Shown: piece after piece, positions 48,127-54,610 of the stretch | How positions within the stretch are numbered: position 1 is the stretch's first letter | Layout of the letters: each line of letters begins with the position of its first letter | Notes under the pieces: generated by a model | What the model was told of the DNA's origin: nothing | The model's database searches: none | What the model saw: only the letters and a program-made list of their open reading frames with translations | Made by a program: the position numbers and the translations under genes | Source of the DNA: Actinomyces sp. | Lineage (GTDB): Bacteria > Actinomycetota > Actinomycetes > Actinomycetales > Actinomycetaceae | Direction of reading: 5' to 3' | DNA length: 54,610 bases | Assembly: GCF_030524025.1 (NCBI RefSeq) | Contig: NZ_JAUNHI010000001.1 | Location: 1 to 54,610, forward strand

Positions 48127-49242
48127 ATGAGGATCGGGGTCCCCACCGAGATCAAGAACAACGAGTTCCGTGTCGCCATCACCCCCTCCGGTGTGCATGC
48201 GCTCACCCAGCGCGGGCACGAGGTGGCCGTCCAGGCCGGCGCGGGCCTGGGCTCGGCGATCCCCGACGAGCAGTACGCGGCGGCCGGGGCGGTGCTGGTC
48301 GAGGACGTCGAGGAGCTGTGGGCCGGCGCCGACATGATCCTCAAGGTCAAGGAGCCGATCGCCCCGGAGTACGCCCGTATGCGCCCGGGGCAGCTGCTCT
48401 TCACCTTCCTTCACCTGGCCGCCGAGCCCGCCCTGACCGAGGAGCTCCTCGCGCGGCGGGTCACCGCCATCGCCTACGAGACCGTCGAGTCCGACTCGGG
48501 GGGCCTGCCGCTGCTGGCCCCCATGTCCGAGATCGCCGGAAGGCTGGCCGCGCAGGTCGGCGCCGACGGCCTGCTCAAGCCCCGCGGCGGCTCCGGGGTG
48601 CTCCTGGGCGGGGCCTCCGGGGTGCGCCGGGGCTCGGTGGTCGTCCTGGGCGGGGGGACCGCGGGGCTGTGCGCGGCCCGGGTCAGCGCGGGCATGGGCG
48701 CCGAGGTCACGGTCTTCGACCTCGACCCCGTGCGCATGCAGTACATCGAGGAGATCTCCCAGGGGGCGATCCGCACCCGCTTCTCGACCTCCCTCGACAT
48801 CGCCCAGGCATGCGCCGGGGCCGACCTCGTCATCGGCGCGGTCCTCGTGCCCGGTGCCCGCGCCCCGCGCCTGGTCACCCACGAGATGGTCGAGACGATG
48901 CGACCCGGCTCCGTCCTGGTCGACATCGCCATCGACCAGGGGGGCTGCTTCGAGGACTCCCGCCCCACGACCCACTCCGAGCCGACCTACGAGGTCGCCG
49001 GCACGACCTTCTACTGCGTGGCCAACATGCCCGGAGCCGTGCCCTACACCTCGACCCACGCCCTGACCAACGCGACCCTGCCCTATGTCACCGCCCTGGC
49101 CGACTCCGGGTGGCAGGCCGCCTGCCGCCGTCGGCGCGACCTGGCCCGGGGCCTGTCGACCCACGACGGGACGCTGTTGACCCCCGGCGTCGGCCAGGCC
49201 CTGGACCTGGAGGTCGGCGAGCTCGACTCCCTGCTGGCCTGA
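48127..49242 (+). CDS. ald: Alanine dehydrogenase
   Basis: A 371-residue NAD-dependent enzyme interconverting L-alanine with pyruvate and ammonia. The active-site residues expected for the family are visible: R15 in NNEFRVAITPSG, the lysine in LKVKEPI (about K77), the His in TFLHLAAEPALTEEL, and the Asp in VDIAIDQGGCFEDS. The NAD-binding glycines are in VVLGGGTAGLCAARVSAGMGA. An upstream GAGGAGA ribosome site supports the ATG. It may supply NADH to complex I or fix ammonia. It ends 84 bp before the TrpB2 gene. Confidence 0.96.
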   Translation: MRIGVPTEIKNNEFRVAITPSGVHALTQRGHEVAVQAGAGLGSAIPDEQYAAAGAVLVEDVEELWAGADMILKVKEPIAPEYARMRPGQLLFTFLHLAAEPALTEELLARRVTAIAYETVESDSGGLPLLAPMSEIAGRLAAQVGADGLLKPRGGSGVLLGGASGVRRGSVVVLGGGTAGLCAARVSAGMGAEVTVFDLDPVRMQYIEEISQGAIRTRFSTSLDIAQACAGADLVIGAVLVPGARAPRLVTHEMVETMRPGSVLVDIAIDQGGCFEDSRPTTHSEPTYEVAGTTFYCVANMPGAVPYTSTHALTNATLPYVTALADSGWQAACRRRRDLARGLSTHDGTLLTPGVGQALDLEVGELDSLLA

Positions 49243-49326
49243 GCCGGCCCCGGGTCCGCCCGCCACCTCACTCCCTCCGTATCCCTCCGTACACCCTCCG
49301 CACATCCCTCAGCACCAAGGAGAGCC

Positions 49327-50589
49327 ATGACACGCATCGGTTCCGCGACGCCGACGCACTGGTACAACCTCGCCGCCGACTTCCCCGAGCCGCTCCCGCC
49401 CGCCCTCCACCCGGGCACCGGGCAGCCGCTGGAGCCCGCGGACCTCGAGCCCCTCTTCCCCCGGGCGCTTATCGAGCAGGAGGTCTCCACCGAGCGTTTC
49501 ATCGAGATCCCCGAGGCAGTGCAGGAGGTCTACGCCAAGTGGCGCCCCTCCCCGCTCATCCGCGCCGACCGCCTCGAGAGGGCGCTGGGCACCTCGGCGC
49601 GCATCTTCTACAAGTACGAGGGTGTCAGCCCTGCGGGCTCCCACAAGCCCAACACCGCCATCGCCCAGGCCTGGTACAACGCCCAGGAGGGCACCACGCG
49701 CCTGACCACGGAGACCGGGGCGGGCCAGTGGGGCGCCTCCCTGGCCCTGGCCTGCTCCCTGTTCGGCATGACCTGCGAGGTCTGGCAGGTGCGCGCCTCC
49801 TACGAGGCCAAGCCCTACCGCCGCCACCAGATGGAGGTCTACGGCTCGACCTGCCACTCCTCGCCCTCGGAGCTGACCGAGGCCGGGCGCGCCCTCCTGG
49901 CCGCCGACCCGCAGACCACCGGCAGTCTGGGCATGGCTATCTCCGAGGCCGTCGAGGTGGCCGCCACCTCCGAGGGCGTCCACTACGCCCTGGGGTCGGT
50001 GCTCAACCACGTCATGCTCCACCAGACCGTCATCGGTCAGGAGGCCATCGCCCAGCTCCACGCCGCCGGGGTTGAGGCTCCCGACGTCGTCTTCGGCTGC
50101 GCCGGCGGCGGCTCCAACCTGGCGGGCCTGACCTTCCCGATCATTGGACGCAACCTGACCGAGGGCACCGCCTCACGGGTCGTGGCCTGCGAGCCGGCCG
50201 CCTGCCCCACGATCACGCAGGGCGAGTACCGCTACGACTACGGCGACGTGGCCGGTCTGACCCCGATGCTCAAGATGCACACCCTTGGGGCGGACTTCGT
50301 GCCCCCGGCGATCCACGCCGGCGGCCTGCGCTACCACGGCATGTCCCCCATGGTCTCCCACGCGGTCGAGCTCGGTCTCATGGAGGCCGTCGCCGTGTCC
50401 CAGGACGAGGCCTTCGCCGCGGGCATCACCTTCGCCCGCGCCGAGGGGATCATCCCGGCACCCGAGTCCACCCACGCGGTGGCGGCGGCCCTGGCGCACG
50501 CCCGTGACGCCGCCGACGGGGAGGTCATCCTCATCGGCCTGTCCGGCAACGGCGTGCTCGACCTGCCCGCCTACGAGGCCTACCTCTGA
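49327..50589 (+). CDS. TrpB2-type tryptophan synthase beta-like protein
   Basis: A 420-residue fold-type II PLP enzyme of the TrpB2 subgroup. The PLP lysine is in [12 protein letters not shown], the phosphate-binding loop is [11 protein letters not shown], and [14 protein letters not shown] is the substrate loop. The N-terminal [14 protein letters not shown] and the RPSPLIRA segment separate TrpB2 from the TrpB1 partner of TrpA. No trpA is adjacent. It could make tryptophan from indole and serine alone, or act as another serine- or O-phosphoserine-using enzyme; the neighbour ald hints at amino-acid metabolism, but this is inference. An AAGGAGAG ribosome site precedes the ATG. Confidence 0.9.
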   Translation: MTRIGSATPTHWYNLAADFPEPLPPALHPGTGQPLEPADLEPLFPRALIEQEVSTERFIEIPEAVQEVYAKWRPSPLIRADRLERALGTSARIFYKYEGVSPAGSHKPNTAIAQAWYNAQEGTTRLTTETGAGQWGASLALACSLFGMTCEVWQVRASYEAKPYRRHQMEVYGSTCHSSPSELTEAGRALLAADPQTTGSLGMAISEAVEVAATSEGVHYALGSVLNHVMLHQTVIGQEAIAQLHAAGVEAPDVVFGCAGGGSNLAGLTFPIIGRNLTEGTASRVVACEPAACPTITQGEYRYDYGDVAGLTPMLKMHTLGADFVPPAIHAGGLRYHGMSPMVSHAVELGLMEAVAVSQDEAFAAGITFARAEGIIPAPESTHAVAAALAHARDAADGEVILIGLSGNGVLDLPAYEAYL

Positions 50590-50627
50590 GCCCGGTCGCA
50601 GTGTCGTGAGAACGCGACGCATCACCT

Positions 50628-50649
50628 GGGGCGGGAGCGGATCCGCCCC
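50628..50649 (+). terminator. Short hairpin after the TrpB2 gene
   Basis: GGGGCGG (50628-50634) pairs with CCGCCCC (50643-50649) over an 8-nt loop, 38 nt past the stop. The rest of 50590-50845 shows no coding signal I can support. Confidence 0.35.
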
Positions 50650-50845
50650 CGGAGCGGCTGATCCCGGCCGGCACCCACCTCATGGGTGCGGTGTCGAGCT
50701 CACGGGTGTGGTGGCGCCCCGTGGGCTCTGGCGCACCCAGCCCGAGGCTCCCGATCGTCGACGGCCAGGGGCGCACCCCTTGGTGGCCGTCACGTAGGAC
50801 CCGGGGCAGGGACCCGGACGGAGCAGGCTCGTCCGGCGGAAGGAG

Positions 50846-51786
50846 CCCGGGGGCAGCGGCATCGACCTCGTCAGCCAGGGCGCCCAGGCCTTCACCGCAG
50901 ACCTGCGCGCACGCTTCGACATCATCGGCTTCGACCCCCGGGGCGTAGGCGCCTCGACCCCCTGACCTGCCTGAGCCCCGAGGAGGTCGAGCAGGTGGCC
51001 CAGGACCCCACCGGGGCCCAGGGCGACACCCCCGCCGAGCAGGAGGCCGCCGCCGAGGAGGAGTCGGCCCAGGCCGCGCTCGGGATGGGCCAGCAGGAGG
51101 CCGCCCCCTGCGAGCGCCACACGCCGGTGCCCGGGCTCATCGACCACATGGACACCGCCTCGGTGGCCCGGGACCTCGACGTCCTGCGGGGAGTCGTGGG
51201 CGACCCGCGCCAGTCCTACCTGGGCACCTCCTACGGCACCTACCTGGGTGCCCGCTACGCCGAGCACTGTCAGAGCGGTCAGGACTGTCCGCTCAGCGGT
51301 GGCGTCGAGGAGGGCATGTCCCAGCTGAGGGACTTCTTCACCCGAACGACCGACAACCCGCTGCCCACTGACGCCGAGGGGGTCGTGCTCGACGGCGCGA
51401 CCGCCCGGAGCGCCGTCGGCCAGATGATGTACGACGAGACCGCCTGGGAGTACCTCACCACGGCCCTGACCGCCGCGATGAAGAACGGCGACGGCACCGA
51501 CTGGCGGCCCTGGCCGCACCAGCCGTCGACGAGGAGCAGGATCCCCAGGCCGCAGCGCAGGCGCAGGCCGCCGAGGCCGCCAACGCCCCCGCCATCAGCG
51601 CCATCGACTGCCTCGACTACCCCGTGCGGGGAGACCAGGCGCAGTAAGACGCCCAGGCCGCCCAGACCGCCCAGACCAAGAAGGTCGCCCTCACGATGGG
51701 TGAGGGTCAGTCCTACCCCGACGCCTTCTGCCGGGGCTGGGGCCACCACTCGGACCACGAGCCGGCGGCGCCCCGGGCGCAGCCGG
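50846..51786 (+). pseudogene. Alpha/beta hydrolase (TAP-like peptidase) pseudogene
   Basis: Pieces of an exported alpha/beta hydrolase of the tripeptidyl-aminopeptidase-like group lie in successive frames. The first frame reads PGGSGIDLVSQGAQAF and DIIGFDPRGVGASTP up to a TGA at 50963. A one-base shift continues with LTCLSPEEVEQ, MDTASVARDLDVLRGV and the nucleophile elbow GTSYGTYLGARYAE. The normal stretch after RYAE is missing, and the text jumps to QSGQDCPLSGG. Near 51500 another shift occurs (AISAIDCLDYPVRGD), ending in an in-frame TAA at 51645-51647, after which EGQSYPDAFCRGW is still legible. The signal peptide and C-terminal lid are absent. It is clearly non-functional. Confidence 0.85.
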
Positions 51787-51803
51787 GACACAGACGGGAT
51801 CGA

Positions 51804-51809
51804 TAGAAT
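51804..51809 (+). promoter_or_regulatory. -10 box for leaderless htpX
   Basis: TAGAAT ends 7 nt before the ATG at 51817. It overlaps an earlier in-frame ATG at 51808, which would then not be transcribed. Confidence 0.5.
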
Positions 51810-51816
51810 GAGCCTC

Positions 51817-52680
51817 ATGACAGGCACGAATCATCACAACGGGCTGAAGACCGCCGTCCTCATGGGCGGGTTGTGGAGTCTGCTGCTGCTGCTCGGCTGG
51901 CTGCTCGCCCAGGGCACGGGATCGTCGGTCTGGCTGTTCATCATGCCGCTGATCGGCGTGGCCCAGACCGCCTACTCCTACTGGAACTCCGACAAGCTGG
52001 CCGTCCGCTCGATGGGCGCCATCGAGGTGACCGAGGCCCAGCGGCCCGAGATGTACGCGATCGTGCGCGAGCTGTCGACCGCCGCCGGCCAGCCGATGCC
52101 GCGGCTCTACGTCGCACCGACGATGAGTCCCAACGCCTTCGCCACGGGACGCGACCCCCAGCACGCCGCCGTGTGCTGCACCCAGGGGATCCTCCAGCTG
52201 CTCGACCGGCGCGAGCTGCGCGGAGTCCTGGGCCACGAGCTGTCCCACGTCTATAACCGGGACATCCTCACCGGCTCGGTGGCCGCCGGGATCGCCGGAG
52301 TCATCTCCTCGGTGGCCACGATGGTGCTGTGGTTCGGCGGCGGGCGCGACCGGCGCGACGGCAACGTCATCGTCCTGCTGCTCATGGCGCTGCTCGCCCC
52401 ACTGGCCGCCAGCCTCACCCAGTTCGCCGTGTCGAGGACCCGGGAGTACGACGCCGACCACGACGGCGCCGTCCTGACCGGCGACCCGCTCGCCCTGGCC
52501 AGCGCCCTGCACAAGCTCGAGACCGGGGTCGCCCGCGCCCCGCTCGCCCAAGACCCGAAGGTCGAGCCGGTCAGCTCGATGATGATCGCCAACCCCTTCG
52601 GCACCGTGCGCAGCCTCTTCGCCACGCACCCGCCCATGGCCAAGCGCATCGCCCGCCTCGAGCAGATGGCCGGGTACTGA
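51817..52680 (+). CDS. htpX: HtpX-like membrane zinc metalloprotease
   Basis: A 287-residue M48 protease that degrades damaged membrane proteins. Two N-terminal helices (about 12-48), then the zinc motif HELSH (H140, E141, H144) and the third ligand E210 in RTREYDADHDG. Two further helices lie at about 155-200. The C-terminal FATHPPMAKRIARLEQM is a family mark. The ATG at 51817 is preferred over one 9 nt upstream because of the -10 box position. It is intact although pseudogenes lie on both sides; a longer open frame joining it to the hydrolase remnant is accidental. Confidence 0.93.
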   Translation: MTGTNHHNGLKTAVLMGGLWSLLLLLGWLLAQGTGSSVWLFIMPLIGVAQTAYSYWNSDKLAVRSMGAIEVTEAQRPEMYAIVRELSTAAGQPMPRLYVAPTMSPNAFATGRDPQHAAVCCTQGILQLLDRRELRGVLGHELSHVYNRDILTGSVAAGIAGVISSVATMVLWFGGGRDRRDGNVIVLLLMALLAPLAASLTQFAVSRTREYDADHDGAVLTGDPLALASALHKLETGVARAPLAQDPKVEPVSSMMIANPFGTVRSLFATHPPMAKRIARLEQMAGY

Positions 52681-52771
52681 GCCCGGGCGCCTGCGTGTTC
52701 GGGCTAGCCGGACATGCAGGTGACCGGGTGACGGGATGCCGCGCGCCGGCGCCCTCGACCACGATTGCCCC

Positions 52772-53631
52772 ATGAACATCCTGAAGTCCTGGACCGCCCG
52801 CCTCCCGCAGATGTGCCGGGACGCCCCCTATCTCCTGTTCGCCTGGCCCTTGAGCCTGTTCGCCTTCTGCCTGGTCATCCCGCTGCTGGCCACCGGCGTC
52901 AGTACCGTCATCATCTGGGTGGGTCTGTTCGTCCTCGTGGCCGCCCTCGTCGTCGCCGGGGGATTCGCCTAGATCGCACGGATGGCGGCGGGCGCCGTCA
53001 ACGCCACCGGCCGCCTGCCCTCCTCCTACCTGCGCGCCGAGGCCGACACCCGCCGCCAGCTGGAGCGCGACATTCACGACGGCCCGCAGCAAAGGCTCGT
53101 GCGGCTGGGCATGGACCTGGCTCGCGCCCGCCGCCAGGCCGGCACGGACCCGGCGGCCACCGCGGCGATCCTCGACGAGGCGATGACCCAGACCCAGGAC
53201 ACCCTCGATGAGCTGCGCCGCCTCTCGCGCGGCATCGCCCCGCCGGTGCTCATCGACCGGGGGCTGTCCGCCGCCCTGTCGGAGGCCGCTGCGCGCTCGG
53301 CGGTGCCGGTGACCGTGCGCGCGACCTTCCCGACCTACCCGACCTTCCCGACCACGTCTCCTACGCGGCCTACTTCGTGGCCAGCGAGGCCCTGGCCAGC
53401 GTCAACAAGCACTCCGGCGCCACCCAGGCGCACCTGGGGGCGGCCGTTGACAACAACAACCTGCTGCACGCGTGGGTCGACGACAACGGCGTCGGGGGCG
53501 CCGGGGTGTCCAAGGGCCACGGGCTGGCCGGTCTCGTCCAGCGCCTCGAGGGCGTCGACGGACGCCTGGCGGTCAACTCACCGGCCGGCGGCCCGACCCG
53601 GGTGGAGGCGGTGATCCCATGCGCGTCCTGA
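52772..53631 (+). pseudogene. Sensor histidine kinase pseudogene (NarL-partner type)
   Basis: From ATG 52772 the frame encodes MNILKSWTARLPQMC and a membrane region (LLFAWPLSLFAFCLVIPLLA, then a second helix) up to an in-frame TAG at 52970-52972. In the same frame it resumes with the HisKA_3 dimerisation domain: ERDIHDGPQQRLVRLG (phospho-acceptor H102). Around 53330 the frame shifts, and the ATPase part continues as HVSYAAYFVASEALASVNKH, VDDNGVGGAG and KGHGLAGLVQRLEGVDGRL, ending VEAVIPCAS. Both lesions would abolish kinase function, although every domain is still recognisable, so the decay appears recent. Confidence 0.88.
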
Positions 53632-53711
53632 TCGCCGACGACTCCGTCCTGCTGCCGGACGCGGCCACCCACCGCCGGGTCAAGGCGGTGCTCACCCTCC
53701 TGTCAACCTGA
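53619..53711 (+). pseudogene. Response regulator reduced to its two ends
   Basis: The frame starts MRVLIADDSVLLPD, the exact beginning of a NarL/LuxR-type receiver domain with its acidic pocket. After about 14 codons it runs into ATHRRVKAVLTLLST, the usual tail of such regulators, then stops. About 180-200 codons (most of the receiver and the whole HTH domain) are missing in frame. It overlaps the kinase remnant by 13 bp, the normal kinase-regulator arrangement. Confidence 0.75.
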
Positions 53712-53740
53712 GGCAGGCGCGGAGTCAGGCGGAGGGTGGC

Positions 53741-54238
53741 TCAGCGGTAGTTGACGAACTGGAGAGGGACGTCGACGTCGAGGTCCTTGAGCAGCGCGAT
53801 GACGGCCTGGAGGTCGTCGCGCGACTTCGAGGACACCCGCACCTCGTCGCCCTGGATGACGGCCTTGACCCCCTTTGGCCCCTCCTCGCGGATCGCCTTC
53901 GTGATCCTCTTGGCGACATCCTGGGTCAGCCCCTCCTTGAGGGGGCACACGAGCTTGTAGACCTTGCCCGAGGGGCGCGGCTCCTTGTCGCCCAGGTCGA
54001 GGACCTTGAGGGAGACGCCGCGCCGGAAGAGCTTGGACTGCAGGACGTCGAGGACGGCCAGGACCCGCTCGGCCGAGTTCGCCTGCAGGGTGATCGTGTC
54101 TCCGCTCAGTTCCACGCCGGCGTCGACCCCCCGGAAGTCGTAGCGTTGCGAGATCTCCTTGGCGGTCTGGTTGACGGCGTTGTCGACCTCCTGGCGGTCG
54201 AGCTTGGAGACGACGTCGAAGGACGAGTCGGAGGCCAT
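53741..54238 (-). CDS. YajQ-family nucleotide-binding protein
   Basis: A 165-residue cytoplasmic protein of the YajQ (DUF520) family, two ferredoxin-like domains. It begins [21 protein letters not shown] and ends [10 protein letters not shown], both nearly invariant in the family; QRYDFRG and [13 protein letters not shown] are also diagnostic. Some homologues bind cyclic di-GMP or nucleic acid; the role in actinobacteria is not settled. An AAAGGA ribosome site supports the ATG at 54238. Confidence 0.96.
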   Translation of the reverse strand: MASDSSFDVVSKLDRQEVDNAVNQTAKEISQRYDFRGVDAGVELSGDTITLQANSAERVLAVLDVLQSKLFRRGVSLKVLDLGDKEPRPSGKVYKLVCPLKEGLTQDVAKRITKAIREEGPKGVKAVIQGDEVRVSSKSRDDLQAVIALLKDLDVDVPLQFVNYR

Positions 54239-54309
54239 GGCGGTCCTTTCGAGGCAGAGGCGCGAGCACGGTGACGCCGAGCGCCCACACACGGGCTCCC
54301 GGCGCTCCG

Positions 54310-54315
54310 ATCGTA
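54310..54315 (-). promoter_or_regulatory. Candidate -10 box for the yajQ-like gene
   Basis: On the minus strand the hexamer reads TACGAT, about 70 nt ahead of the start. The 317-bp gap 54239-54555 contains no gene besides this and the tRNA promoter. Confidence 0.3.
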
Positions 54316-54480
54316 GAGGATCGACCTGAGCGGGTGCGGCCGGTCCTCGTGGGCGGCTGCGGGTGGTGGCAGGCGGGGGAGGGCAGTGGGGCGATCCAGG
54401 GGTGTCGGCGGGCGGCGCGGCTCGGACAGAACCGTGAGCACCGTCCATGAGGCACTGTGAGCAGGGTCCCAGGCGGGTGG

Positions 54481-54511
54481 TTGGCGCGCGTGGCGCCTGG
54501 CTTGCTATTCT
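54481..54511 (+). promoter_or_regulatory. Probable tRNA-Tyr promoter
   Basis: TTGGCG (54481-54486), 19-nt spacer, TATTCT (54506-54511), ending 44 nt before the mature tRNA 5' end. Confidence 0.45.
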
Positions 54512-54555
54512 TCCACGGCACCACGCGACGCCCCTGTCGGCCGAGTACGGTGCGA

Positions 54556-54610
54556 GGCGGGTTGCCCGAGCGGCCAATGGGAGCTGACTGTAAATCAGCC
54601 GCGGAATGCT
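54556..54610 (+). tRNA. tRNA-Tyr (GUA), cut by the window end
   Basis: The 5' acceptor strand GGCGGGT, the D arm CCCGAGCGGCCAATGGGAGC, and the anticodon arm TGACT-GTA-AATCA with anticodon at 54590-54592 match bacterial class II tRNA-Tyr. The sequence stops in the long variable arm. The remaining T arm, 3' acceptor strand and any CCA lie beyond position 54610. Confidence 0.93.

Noticed and set aside
50686-52680. A 664-codon plus-strand frame fusing hydrolase pieces to HtpX
   Set aside because: The hydrolase pieces are in several frames; the continuity with htpX is accidental, and htpX has its own promoter and start.

Overview
The window is 54.6 kb of very high-G+C DNA with dense GTG/ATG starts, 4-bp stop/start overlaps and several apparently leaderless genes. 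Gene content and order (fdxA next to dapC, a geranylgeranyl-reductase family gene directly ahead of nuoA, a complete men set, class II tRNA-Tyr) point to an actinobacterium, most likely Actinomycetaceae (Actinomyces-like). This assignment is inference from gene content; no species is claimed.

Layout. 1-2.9 kb: 3' part of a VanW-family membrane protein with a long acidic repeat region. 3.0-6.4 kb: 7Fe ferredoxin (fdxA), N-succinyldiaminopimelate aminotransferase (dapC), citrate synthase (gltA). 6.5-8.9 kb: domain-swapped GH3 beta-glucosidase behind a palindrome. 9.0-10.5 kb (minus strand): dapD followed by a remnant of succinate dehydrogenase cytochrome b. 10.7-12.2 kb: histidine phosphatase plus an unknown membrane protein. 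12.2-15.8 kb: menE-menA block bounded by a 23-bp repeat and accompanied by two orphan coding scraps. 15.8-25 kb: YagU-like protein, menB, menC-menD, an HtrA protease, and menG-menF. 25.4-44.7 kb: one compact co-directional block of a geranylgeranyl-reductase family gene, nuoA to nuoN in standard order, and a long-chain polyprenyl diphosphate synthase. 44.7-50.6 kb: a probable Tat-exported lipoprotein, ferredoxin-NADP reductase, alanine dehydrogenase, and a TrpB2-type enzyme. 50.6-53.7 kb: a decay zone with an alpha/beta hydrolase pseudogene, an intact HtpX protease, a broken sensor kinase and a response regulator reduced to 30 codons. 53.7-54.6 kb: YajQ and the 5' part of tRNA-Tyr, cut by the window end.

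How the genes work together. The core is a respiratory-chain neighbourhood: enzymes from chorismate to menaquinone (menF, D, C, E, B, A, G), the enzyme that makes the polyprenyl tail, a probable menaquinone side-chain reductase, and the NADH dehydrogenase that reduces the quinone. fdxA and fprA add low-potential electron carriers, and gltA and ald feed carbon and NADH. menH and a DHNA-CoA thioesterase are not seen in the window. The succinate dehydrogenase remnant suggests that the oxidative entry to the quinone pool from succinate was lost here.

I found no defence system, CRISPR array, prophage or intact transposon. The most interesting observations are: a NuoG in which all four ligands of the bacterial N7 cluster are replaced; a set of genes with -10 boxes 6-7 nt ahead of their start codons; a two-component system reduced by an in-frame stop, a frameshift and a large internal deletion; and a repeat pair with orphan coding fragments around menE-menA.
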